DNA of 64,000 nt, from positions 3,524,609 through 3,588,608 of the forward strand of contig NC_019863.2 in the NCBI RefSeq assembly GCF_002234675.1, written 5' to 3'. The position numbers and the translations under genes are program-made. Source of the stretch: Oryzias latipes (Eukaryota; Chordata; Actinopteri; Beloniformes; Adrianichthyidae). The notes beneath the pieces are model-generated. The model worked only from the letters and a program-made list of their open reading frames with translations. It was not told the origin of the DNA and made no database searches. Below are positions 48,857 to 63,404 of the stretch, in pieces (within the stretch, counting starts at the first letter, position 1; each line of letters starts with the position of its first letter).

Positions 48857-50304
48857 TACGAGACATTTAGGAATATGAAAACATAAATAGTTAAACAAAT
48901 CAGCCTCAGGGAAACCTCAGGGAAACCTCAGGGAAAAAGGGGTTAAAACAAAATCACTATACTCCAAAAAATATATCCCAACATGAATAACCCTAGAATT
49001 GGATTGAAGAAATAACTCAAGCGTTTTAAGTGTAGAAAAGAAAGCCAATCAGTTTTATTGTAAGAATTGATGACTAATAAATCACAGTGCTCTTAGTGAC
49101 TGAAAACTGCTGAGAAACCCAATGTGCCGGTTGAGTTATTATTCCATTCTGCTTAAAAGATTTGGCACAAAATAACTCCACATGTGCATGGTATAAACAT
49201 TTTTAAATATGACTTAGGAGTTAAAATGAGCAACACAGAAACTATAGGGCTACTTTAACTTGAGCACAAAATATTAATAAAGCACCGCACGTCTTCAATC
49301 AAGGATAGTTGGCTAAAAACAAAATGTGCGTGAATGTAAAAAAAACAAAAACAGTCTTTTTTGTATTACTTTGCTGTCAATGTTTGATTTTTTAACCTAA
49401 CAGAAATCTATTTTTTCAAAGTTTTGAATATTAGTTTAATGTAATTGTTCAAGAATGATGGGATTGTTTCAGTGGCTGTGAATGTATTTTCAGTTCTTAA
49501 AGATTCAGGTCTGTTTTGACACTTTTGCTGTATTTCCCACCACCAAATAGCCAGGAAGTTCTCAGAAACCTGAATGTTCCCTGAAAGTTTGTGTGTGTTT
49601 TTCTCTTCTTCCAGCTGTGTGAGAATGGCTTCAGCCAAAATCATGCTGACTGATGCTCTGCCGTCAAGGTTAAATGCTGCTGATACACAGATGGCTAACC
49701 CGTCCTTTGTATTCTAGCTTTCAGTTGATTATTTAGCTGTCTTTGTCATGTCATCTTAAAATATTAACTTGGTCTAGATTGACATGGATATTTGAATGGG
49801 TTTAGAGAGGGTGAGAGTCTGCTTGATTCACTGTTCTTACCTCTGACCAACAATAGCTGGTCACTGCTGCTCCCCAGTGGAGGAACACTGATGGAAGAAA
49901 AGCAAATAATACCAGAATTCTTGTCTAAAATGTCCTCATGACGTTTACGATATGCTTGTACATTTAACGTTAAAGCAGTTTTATTCATTTGCACCTTAGC
50001 GTCATTTTTAATATGGACAAAACCACATTAGTTTTTTTCATTTTGTTTGTCGTTTTTAACTACAATCAGATTGTAAAGAATCAGGCATGGCCAACAGGTA
50101 TGAACCCAACGCTCAAAATGGGTTAAAAATGTATATTTTTCCTGTCAAATCACCCATAATTCAAATACTTTATTTGGGACTTTCTTCCCATTTAAACACA
50201 TTACATTTATGCTAAATATGCGGAGAGAGAAAAGTAGACTTCTTCTATGCAATTTACCAAATTAAAATTAAATTGACAGTATGAATACCAGCCATGAATA
50301 TACA
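48857..50304. other. Intergenic, nothing recognised
   Basis: No supported gene. The 78-codon minus-strand frame at 49408-49644 has no family signature. GGGAAACCTCA is repeated three times at 48909-48943. Confidence 0.45.
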
Positions 50305-50715
50305 TGAATATAGTATATATAGGTTACTATCTATAAAAAATGTGAAAGTATACCTGATATTGTATCTTCTAACATTACCAAAAGAAAACAGCAATATAAA
50401 TCCACTTTCAACAAATATTGACTTTATTTTGCCACAGAAACCCTGTTATAGTCTAAAACAGAAAAGAAGCTTCAAGTGCCTGAAATAAAAAATCTGTTGG
50501 TCCTCATTTAAACTGGAAACATTTTGACCAACTGAACCATTTGATGCTGAGAAAAATAATTTAATCAATAAACAATATTACATGTAAATTGATCTGAAAC
50601 CTTAACACAGCAGCACCAATAGATTTAACGATTTTAGTCTGAAGAAATAGATAAAAACATTGTTCTGATTGTTTTTCTAAATGATGGATTGTTTATTTAT
50701 GATCTCATAAAGTGC
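50305..50715 (-). repeat. Repeat R, copy 2
   Basis: Reverse complement of 32813-33225 (shared GCAATATAAATCCACTTTCA, AAACAGAAAAGAAGCTT, GATGGATTGTTTATTTATGA). Ends at TGAGATC in the inverse sense, as in copy 1. Non-coding. Confidence 0.65.
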
Positions 50716-50906
50716 AGCAGTTTTCCTGCATTACATGCTGTCTGTATGTCAAATACTGACACCAACTAAACGACAGGCAGACAAAGACTACATTTATGGA
50801 AAACAAAGACACGTCATCAAAATGTCTACATTAGTTCATAAAGAATGACATTGTTAGCATGAGCTGAGTCATCTAAAGGAGCTCAATGATCCTGGTGTTG
50901 TATGGA

Positions 50907-51466
50907 AAGCCATTTTAACATTTAAAAGCTAGACTGGATGTGTGTTGCAGATATCTGTATTTCAGTTTTGCCTAGTCAAAAAGAACATTTCAGATATCCA
51001 CAACTACATTCTTCCTATCCATAATTGTAATTTCAGATATCCTCAAAGATATTATTCCTAGGACAAATGACATCAATTTCACCATTCATTTGTATGGGGT
51101 TTATAATTACAGATATCTACTATTCAGTTGCAGATATCCACTTTATGAATTACGGATATCTGTTCTGAATTGTAGATATCTGTAATTCCAGTTTCAGATA
51201 TCTACAATTTAATTCTGACTAGTCAAAACTACATGTTCCTTTTCAGATATCTTAAGTGAAGTTTTGACTAGTCAAAATGGCATTGTAGATATACTCAAAC
51301 TGGAGCTAGGGATAGTCATAATTTAACTGTAGATATCTATAATGAAGTTACAGATATCTTCAAATGAAATTTGATTAGAGATATCTGAAATTTGAGATAA
51401 CTATTGGTAATATCTAAAATGTTAATTCCGGATAGTCAGACTTAATTTTAAATGTTAAAATGGCTT
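50907..51466. mobile_element. TIR element packed with GATATC motifs
   Basis: A perfect 21-bp inverted repeat (from AAGCCATTTTAACATTTAAA, 50907-50927; complement at 51446-51466) bounds 560 bp. GATATC occurs twelve times inside (first 50950, last 51380), mostly as CAGATATCC or TAGATATCT, with the palindrome GACTAGTC recurring between. Spacing is 20-22 bp in one run (51112, 51133, 51155, 51175, 51197). No ORF. A target duplication was not identified. Confidence 0.75.
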
Positions 51467-51489
51467 GCGATGGTGACACAGATATTTTT

Positions 51490-51611
51490 CCAAGCACTGA
51501 GCCACTATCACCCCCCCTCGGTTACATTTGCGCCCCGGGCAATTGGCCCTATTACCTGTGCCTAAAACCACTGCCAGGGGGGGGGAGCGCCCCTCTATTT
51601 GAGAAGCACTG
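51490..51611. mobile_element. hAT terminus fragment
   Basis: CpG-rich DNA with a G9 run ending GCCCCTCTATTTGAGAAGCA then CTG at 51611, like the fragment ending at 33319. Its other end is missing. Confidence 0.45.
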
Positions 51612-52065
51612 CTCTAAACCCACTTCCTCCCTGGTGAGATCACCCAGCACACAGACTCTCAAAACCACCAGGGTTTCAAAACAGCTTCTTCTCCACAGCT
51701 GTCCAACTTCTGAACTCTGCCTCCTGACACCTGAACGCCACATTACCCCTGGACAGAATACACAAACCACTGTCAACATCGATAAAGGACTGTATTCTCA
51801 CACACACAAAGATAACACATGTACTGAATCAGCTCTTATACCACCTTCACTGTCAAATTTTAAACCGTCAGTATATGCACACTGTAAATACTTGTTGCTA
51901 CCTGCCATTACTATTTATCCTATAATGTACTGTACATTTGTATATATATTTACATGGCTAAAGCAATCTGGACAGATGCAAATTGCATTTTGTGGCTGTG
52001 TATTTGAGACATGTGCAATGACAACAAAATTAAATTATATTTTATTCTGTTCTATTTTAGAAAAA
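51612..52065 (+). mobile_element. LINE 3' end fragment
   Basis: Contains AAAACAGCTTCTTCTCCACA ... CAACTTCTGAACTCTGCC (the decayed C-terminal coding end seen in fish LINEs), then ACTATTTATCCTATAATGTA, and a tail ATGTGCAATGACAACAAAAT followed by TTCTGTTCTATTTTA. It ends about 200 bp before the sec61a1 promoter. Confidence 0.6.
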
Positions 52066-52189
52066 TCCATCCATCAGATCTCCTTACATGAATCCAGAAC
52101 TTTCCTGGCTCATAAATAGTCATAAGTCTTAACCCCTTAAAATGTCGCTGGAAGTAGACCTGCATAAAAAAAAACAGTAATGCGGAAAT

Positions 52190-52356
52190 GCACGTGTGCG
52201 TAAGAGTAAAAGGGACGCTGTCTCTTTAAATCCCTCCCAGTGACGTAGTTGTGACGTGTCTCCACGGTCTGGTTTCCTCTTCCGTTGCCAGTCCGTAAGA
52301 TTTACCGAGGTTTCATTTACACCGTAAAGAAGCATATCTACCGGAGCTGGGCCATC
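52190..52356 (+). promoter_or_regulatory. sec61a1 promoter and 5' untranslated region
   Basis: Just before the ATG are TGACGTAG (52241-52248) and TGACGTGT (52252-52259), CRE/UPRE-like ACGT cores, then CCACG (52262-52266, the conserved half of an ERSE). A pyrimidine-rich tract TTTCCTCTTCC at about 52273 would suit a TOP-like start. No ATG lies between about 52200 and the main start. Factor binding is inferred, not shown. Confidence 0.45.
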
Positions 52357-56959
<4,603 letters not shown>

Positions 56960-57711
56960 ACGTCATCCCGGCCACGGCTAACTTTTATACAAACGTATTT
57001 CATAAAGCTGAGAGCCCCCCGCCTCTCTGACTCTGCAGTTTTAGGACATTTGGGAAAACTTCAGAAAGCTTGGTTTAAGTGGGGTTTGGAAAGTTGCTGG
57101 AACTTGATCCCTCCAATCCTTTTCCAAAAAAAACAACTATACTTTAAAACAGTTCTGCAACTTTTATATGCGAGTCCAGATCTCAAGACCAATTTCCTGT
57201 GAAATCTAAAGGCTTCTGTGGGACCTTCTCAGATTGACTGAGGGCTTCAGTATGCAGGCGTACCTGATTTGTATACCAGTCAACTGCTTGCTGTATGTTT
57301 GCCTGTCTTAGTCTCTTCTGTCTTACTGCCAGCTGTACTCTAGTTCCTGCCTTGCAGGTGAGGACGTGGACCAGATGCTGACTCAGATCTGTGTGTAATC
57401 CTCACCTGTGACACTGCATTAAGTGGGCTGGGTCTCAGTAGGGGCTCATATTGGGCTCCAGCTTTAAGATGAAAAGTCCGAGCTGTTTCCCAGGGTGTCA
57501 TCCATGTCATAATGTGCATCATTCCCAGGAATTTACAGTATTAATATTCTGATCCCTTTCACTTGTTACCCCCAAACTATATATTTTAAGTTTCAAAAGT
57601 GTCAGCTGAACATTTGTTAGACGTTCTTTTTTTAAGTTTCAGCTCAAATGTCGGGCGTCCAGTAACTTTTGAATTTGTACGAAGTGTAAAAAAAGAACTT
57701 GTTCTAATAAA
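56960..57711 (+). other. sec61a1 3' untranslated region
   Basis: Stop TAG at 56957-56959 to the AATAAA at 57706. No other gene or long ORF. Confidence 0.65.
57706..57711 (+). terminator. sec61a1 polyadenylation signal
   Basis: AATAAA in GTTCTAATAAACACATTTCA, about 750 nt after the stop codon. Confidence 0.65.
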
Positions 57712-58229
57712 CACATTTCAGAACAAACTTGTTTAAAACATTTTTAATGGAGAAAGTGGTTCTCCATGTTTTCTCAATTAAGTCTATTTTTTTTGGGAAT
57801 ATTCACCCACGTATCCATTTTTTTTATTTTATAATGTTTTGAGCTGATTGTTGGCAGTCTTATATTGTAAACACATTTTGTTTTTTATTTTATTTTTTTG
57901 AATCAAGGTAATATTGGATAAGAGTAAAGCAGTTTCTCCACCTTTGCTACAAAAGGCTGGCCTCGCCTTCCTTCACAAAAATGCTAGCTCCGCCTTCACA
58001 AAGTGCTGGCTCCGCCTCCCATCGTGAAAGGCTGGCTCTGCCTTCTTTTAGAAAATCGTGGCTCCACCTTCCTCTACAAAAAAGATGGCTTCGCCCCTGT
58101 CATAAAATGCTGGCTCCGGCTCTCTCACAAAATGCCGCTGTCAGTGTGTGAATGGGTGAATGGGACTGTGACATCTAAAATATTGTAGTGCCACCACTGC
58201 AGTAAGGTGATGATTAATTCTGGCTTAAA
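57712..58229. other. Spacer downstream of sec61a1 holding a minisatellite
   Basis: AT-rich from 57712 to 57940, then the roughly 25-bp repeat described separately. No gene. Confidence 0.55.
57948..58140. repeat. Minisatellite of about 25-bp GC-box-like units
   Basis: Seven to eight degenerate units on the plan AAAATGCTGGCTCCGCCTTC + CTCAC. The core GGCTCCGCC or a close variant recurs in each unit. It lies about 240 bp after the sec61a1 polyadenylation signal. Confidence 0.8.
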
Positions 58230-58560
58230 GCTTGATTTGATTTGTTGATTTATTTCAAGCATTGTATTCAAAGCCATAAATAATTTACACATTTATCAAA
58301 CTCATTACAAAAATGTTGAAATGCATAGTTTAAAAAGACAGAAAATAAAAAAACAACACAGACACTTAAAGCACATTTGATTAATTAAATACAGTGATCA
58401 TTAACTGAAGTTAAGTAGAGCTTGATTTATTGCTTAAAAATAATCCCACCCCACTGAGTTCATTTTATAGTTTTACATAGTTTTTGTCATCCACTTCTGA
58501 TCCAATAGATTCTTTTCAAGTAACAAAATCCAGTGTTTAGTAAAGATTGATTATCTTCAG
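58230..58560 (-). mobile_element. Antisense LINE-like 3' fragment
   Basis: TTGTTGATTTATTTCAAGCA ... AAAAATAATCCCACCCCACT resembles the intron 3 fragment of sec61a1 (53245-53640). No coding part left. Confidence 0.4.
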
Positions 58561-59117
58561 AAAACATTCATTCATGATTTCACTAAACTGTAACTGTTAT
58601 GTAATTATTGATTATTCGAACACATTATCACATTAAACCAGTAATTATTGCTAAACATTGCTGATCAAGTAAAGAAAATCAAAAGCTTTTGATTGTAATT
58701 CAAACATTTTAGTAATCATTATTGCACATTGCAAATTAATACTGATTGGTTGTAATTACAAGAGCTTTGATCATTGCACCACAATCAAGTTCACACATGT
58801 CTATAGAGTGCACCTAATTACATTTTTAAAGGATAAACTATTTTGTACATACATAAGCCGCATCTATCTATAAACAGCATGTGCCCAAATTGAAACATGT
58901 GTTGTAAAACGAGGATGTGTATGTGCTTAAACCGCACGCTGACACACACACATACTCATTCTACAACACCTATTTAGTTAGTTCATTAGTTAGATAGTTA
59001 GTTGTTACTGTTATTTGTTAATAAAGAATAGTGCGTTGTAATTATTACTTGTACCGGTATTCATTTGCGACACGGCCGCTGGGGGATTTTGTGTTGGGGG
59101 GGTGGGGGTGAGGGGGT
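58561..59117. other. Intergenic, nothing recognised
   Basis: Short TTAG-type run at 58973-59004 and a G-rich stretch (59095-59117). No ORF. Confidence 0.45.
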
Positions 59118-59751
59118 GTATGGAGTTAATTCAGTCTCATTAACCCTTGTGCTATCTTAGATGACCCCACCCTTACATTTTCGTGTTCTCCCTACCATGA
59201 CAAAGGTGGATAAAGGTGGAAAGATTTCATGTAATCCATGGACACCAGTGAAGATCACAAATCATTGAAGAAAAAAGGTTCAGAGCACTGTCTAGTGGGT
59301 CTAGATGACCCAACTCCCAATGTTAAAGTGCCTAGGATGGCACAAGGGATAATCACAAATGCACACAACCGGTTTTACAAATACACACGCTCTAATTCAC
59401 AACTGTAATTTTATGCAAAAGTGCAATATACATTTGGAAATGCACACGTGGGGTTTCACAAACACACACATTGTGTTTCACAAATGCACACGAAATTTTT
59501 GACACATGTACATTAAGTGTTTCTCACAAATATGCACGCTGTGTTTCACAAAAACACAATACATTTTTCCAGAAATTCCCAATAAATTTTCATAAATGCA
59601 CAATAGATGCTTCACAAACATCATTTTTAGCTACACTAGTAATATGAATTCACAGATCGTGCAAATGTTAGAATGTGCATTCACAAACCCGCTCTCATTT
59701 GTGAATCTCGACACATTTGTAAGAGATTACTCTATGGTGAATATTGAGACT
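59118..59751. mobile_element. Palindromic MITE family 3, copy 2, interrupted
   Basis: Begins TATGGAGTTAATTCAGTCTC like copy 1 (30978-31283), is split at 59141 by MITE family 1 copy C, and resumes ATCACAAATGCACACAACCG. Its right half carries many TTTCACAAA-CACA units and ends near ATTGAGACT (59751), the inverse of the left AGTCTCA. Confidence 0.65.
59143..59349 (+). mobile_element. MITE family 1, copy C
   Basis: 207 bp, ends ACCCTTGTGCTATCTTAGAT and CCTAGGATGGCACAAGGGA, flanked by TA (59141-59142, 59350-59351). It is inserted in a family 3 MITE whose uninterrupted form (TCTCAATAATCA) is at 30994-31005. Confidence 0.85.
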
Positions 59752-60187
59752 CCCTTCACGCTGCAGGTCAACTAATGTCACCATTGGCTAATCCATCTGT
59801 CAATCAAACTCATCAGCAAAGCAGGCGTGCTCGCTTTCAGCCAATCGAATGGCCCCTTAGACTTTCTTCGACTTAGCCCACATTGGCTTAAGTGGACACT
59901 CAGTGGGCTGACTCGCCGTGCTCGCCAGCTGCCTGGTGGAAAGCGCTGAATGCCCACTAAAGCCAATGTGGGCAAACACAGGTGGGGCCCACATTTTCTG
60001 CCCACTTTTAAACCACATGGGGCCCACTTGGCCTTGCTGGCTGGTGGCTACACTACAATAATACTGTTGACCAACTTTGTGGATTTTTTTATTTTTTTTG
60101 GACTTTGTTACTGATTCTGATTCTCTTTGTCCAAGGCGCTAAAACAGCTACTGGTAAGCAGATATTGGGTCCATTTGGACTTAGAAG
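59752..60187. other. Spacer with a long hairpin
   Basis: GCCCACATTGGCTTAAGTGG (59876-59895) is the inverse of 59954-59973 (CCACTAAAGCCAATGTGGGC) with one mismatch, separated by 58 bp. Related GCCCAC/GTGGGC words continue to 60030. No gene. Confidence 0.6.
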
Positions 60188-60364
60188 ATGCAGGCAGAAG
60201 CTCAGGCTCCTAACAGGACGAGAAAGGAGGACCAGCTTGAAATGGAGGGACAGGAAAAGGCTGAAAAGAAGATTATAAAGGTATCTGAGGTTCTGGTCAG
60301 GGATGCAGAGAGGCTGGCAGAGGAGGCTGAAGGGAAGACCCAACATCAAGAGAAGACGCCATAA
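60188..60364 (+). CDS. Putative small charged protein (58 aa), unverified
   Basis: ATG to TAA gives 58 residues, 40% or more charged (GQEKAEKKIIKVSEVLVRDA, ERLAEEAEGK), likely one helix or coiled coil, with no recognised family. An in-frame TAG lies two codons upstream, so the ATG would be the true start unless it is a spliced exon. An AATAAA lies at 60516-60521, about 150 nt after the stop. Purine-rich DNA easily yields such frames by chance, so this is a weak candidate. Confidence 0.2.
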   Translation: MQAEAQAPNRTRKEDQLEMEGQEKAEKKIIKVSEVLVRDAERLAEEAEGKTQHQEKTP

Positions 60365-61329
60365 GGAGAAGTTTTTCCAGTAGATGAAGAGATTACTGCC
60401 AAGAGTGTAGAGCTAAGTAGTTGACTTTGTCTGTAAATTATGTTTTTAGTTGTTACTTTTTAACTTATTGTTTAATTTTACTTCACATTCTGACGTACAA
60501 TGGTTTTGTTTGTTTAATAAACTATTGTTCTGAAATTCAAGTATTTTATTTTTTCTTTGTCAGTAGGGCTGTGAAAAAGGCTGAAATATTGGTCTTAATT
60601 GTTCAAATTCTTTGGTTTTCAAAAGGTCTTAAATTTAACACACAGTACCGGTAGAAATCCAGATTAAAGCAGATTTCATGATGTTTCCTTGTGTCTAAGT
60701 GAACAGCTGAGATTTTCTTTTGGAAGACACGGCATCTGGTCAAGTCTTTTATGATTCCATCTTTGTTTTAGTCAAAGTTTCTTTATTTGAACTACTCTTA
60801 AAACATTGCAGCATAATACAATGTAAAGGAGATTTAAAACTTTTTATGGTTTTAGAACTTTTTTAGGGATCAAATTGCTGCCTGGCCTTTGATAAGTTTT
60901 CTTTTAATCATAACTTAAAAAACAAGATAAAATAATATTTTGTACATTTTTACAAAATTGATTTATACATTGAAATTGTTATGAGTATCTTGGTTCTTTC
61001 TTTAAGAACCACAGAGTTAAATATAATATGATCATTTTCTGATTTCATGTCTGTTCATAGTTAAATTATTTGTAGTTGACTTGAATATTTATCTTTTTTT
61101 AACGCCTAAAGGCAAATGTTTTACACACTGAGACATTTAGATGTTAAAGATGGTCCTGTGCTGTGCTTTTTTTTTATACCAAATATGCTTATTCGTTCCT
61201 TGAGTGCTGTTGGAGCTTTTAGTCTCTACACATATATTAATAAATTCTCAGTATGAACGCTGCAATCCAGAAACACACAGCTGTCTGAACTGCTTCCCGG
61301 GAGCTTGGCTGAAATCATTGGGATTCGCA
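60365..61329. other. Intergenic, nothing recognised
   Basis: AT-rich spacer up to the chchd4 promoter. Only the AATAAA at 60516 is notable. Confidence 0.5.
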
Positions 61330-61595
61330 TGGTAAAGCCTGTTATGCCGCTCTTTTACTGTAGGGGGCGAAAGCGTGCGCGCCGCAGCATTAGAAACACC
61401 GGAAACAGAAACAGAGAAGAAGAGTTTGTCCTGCAGCAGCAAGGATAGTTGTGAAACGCGATGAAGGATCTATGCGTAGATTAATGAGCTTGAGCGGCGT
61501 TTTCTGTTCGTATCGGTAGAGTAGAAATCCTTGATGAACTCTAAGTTATCGTAGTGAATTCTAAAGAGGTGTCTGATCTGTTCCGGCTTGAAGAA
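61330..61595 (+). promoter_or_regulatory. chchd4 promoter and 5' untranslated region
   Basis: A CpG-containing patch (GGGGGCGAAAGCGTGCGCGC, 61364-61383) rises from AT-rich DNA, with no TATA box. Three short ORFs lie before the main ATG: 61461-61484, 61484-61519 and 61534-61554. The first two overlap as TAATG. Whether they are transcribed depends on the start site, which I cannot place. Confidence 0.45.
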
Positions 61596-63154
61596 ATGAG
61601 CTCGGTTAGACAAGAAGGTAAGGAAGCTAGCCGGTCAACTTTGTTTAAAAGACTGACGACGAACTTAATGAAAACAGTCATTCATTTGAGTTAAAACCTT
61701 TAATATTTCAGTAGTTAAAGTAACTGTAAAGAAGGTTGATTTAAGTAACCTCACCTAACATCTTTAGCGTGTTTATGTGTAGACTATTCTTGAGATTTAA
61801 CTCAGTTTTATCTGCGTTGTCCTCCGCCGAATTAATCAAACTTTTAGGATAAGTAACTCTTCTTGTTTTCACTGGTCTGGTGAGTCACATCGCTTTTTGT
61901 CAGGCAGCATGCTGTAAAACAGTGACTTCCAGGTCCTTGAACTGTCCATCAGATCATCCTGTTGTGAGCTGCAGCTTCATTGATTGACCTGAACTCAGAT
62001 ATTTATTATGGTCATCAACTAACAAAATGCAGTGCTGGTTAATCCAAACTCTACATGTATTATCCCCTTTCTATTATCTAATGTGTTTGTTATTCTAACA
62101 CAACATTTTGGTTTGATAAATCTTGATTCTATAAGTGAAGGTTGTGTCTTTCTCAGTTTATTTGAACATATACGTGTAAGCAGTTTGTTTTAAACCTAGA
62201 AATGTGATAAATGACGGAACGTTTGATTGAATTATTCATGTAAATTGAATCATGGACTTGAATGTATTTGGAGTCTCTTCTTAACTGAGCTGTGATGTCT
62301 ACATTTCATGAAGGTGTAAAACTCATTTCCCATTTTTAAAGGTAAAAATGCAGATTTTTTTATCCCCCAGAAATCCAGCCTTTAACCTCTTGAAACACGA
62401 GGACATTATGGGTTTTAATTTGAGTTTAGTTTATTCTGATTACCGGGGGCCCTGTGCATAAAATTCTTTAAAATGTAAATGTTCCTGTTCTACACCATCA
62501 AAGACAGTGTTGTCCATTCAACTAATTATCAACATGGAATCATTATCAGTATAATGGGATCCAGACATGTCTGCAACTCTGCTTTTGTCATTCTTCTTCT
62601 TCAGATATTTTTTGACACATCTTTTCCTCAACAGGAAAAGACAAAATTATCTTTGTCACCAAAGAAGATCATGAAGCTCCCAGCAATGCTGAGCTTGTAG
62701 AAGAAGATCCCAATGACCCCTATGAGGAGCAGGGTATGGGAAAACCCACCTAAAACTGAACGCTTGCATCTCACCTTTAAAAAGTACAGTTTGGTTTAAC
62801 GCTGCTGCTTCCACCGCAGGTCTCATCCTTCCTAGCGGTGACATAAACTGGAACTGCCCCTGTCTGGGTGGGATGGCCAGCGGTCCCTGCGGGACAGAGT
62901 TCAAGGATGCCTTCTCTTGCTTCCACTACAGCAAGGAGGAAATCAAGGGTTCAGACTGCATGGAGCAGTTCACAGCCATGCAGCAGTGCCTGCAGCTCTA
63001 CCCAGAGCTGTACCCTCAAGAAGATGAAGCCTCACCCAAACAGAGCTCCAAAGACTCTGCTGCTGAAGGGCCTTCGGCCGCCAACTCAAGCCCTGCTCCA
63101 GAGCAGGACTCTGATACCTCAGATCCCAACACAGAAAGCTCACCGGGGAGCTAA
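61596..63154 (+). CDS. chchd4: Mitochondrial intermembrane space import and assembly protein 40
   Basis: Three coding exons, 61596-61617, 62635-62733 and 62820-63154, join in phase to 151 aa (human CHCHD4 142). MIA40 is the oxidoreductase and receptor that traps cysteine-rich proteins in the mitochondrial intermembrane space by disulfide exchange, and is re-oxidised by ALR/GFER. Visible: an N-terminus like human ([16 protein letters not shown], with the AIFM1-binding region expected here), the redox-active CPC at Cys53-Cys55 (NWNCPCLGG), and twin CX9C motifs Cys64/Cys74 and Cys87/Cys97 of the CHCH fold, all at human positions. Human Cys4 is Val here. The tail after PQEDE is longer and Ser/Pro-rich instead of Glu-rich. 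No cleavable presequence, as expected. Confidence 0.96.
61618..62634. other. chchd4 intron 1
   Basis: 1.0-kb phase-1 intron (GTAAGG...CAACAG). No exon or repeat family recognised inside. Confidence 0.75.
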
Positions 63155-63164
63155 TAGAAGTCCA

Positions 63165-63166
<2 letters not shown>

Positions 63167-63198
<32 letters not shown>
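63167..63198. repeat. GT dinucleotide microsatellite
   Basis: About sixteen GT units starting 13 nt after the chchd4 stop codon. Confidence 0.95.
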
Positions 63199-63199
<1 letters not shown>

Positions 63200-63398
63200 C
63201 CACAAAGCTCAATGTCCACCTTTCAGTTGCAGGTAATACTGTATGGATCAAATGTAAACCGGTTTTGTTTTGTTTTTTAAAGTTACCAGAGCTCCTGATG
63301 AGGTGTTTGGGTATGAATGATGTAGAAATCATTGGAAAGATATATAACTTATTTGGTTGGCTAAAAAAAACTCTCCAAGAAAACAAAAGAAATCTGGA

Positions 63399-63404
63399 AA
63401 TAAA
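63399..63404 (+). terminator. chchd4 proximal polyadenylation signal
   Basis: AATAAA in CTGGAAATAAAACC, 245 nt after the stop. Confidence 0.4.

Noticed and set aside
62868..63386. Long frames on both strands over the last chchd4 exon
   Set aside because: Shadows of the CHCHD4 coding frame and of the GT repeat.
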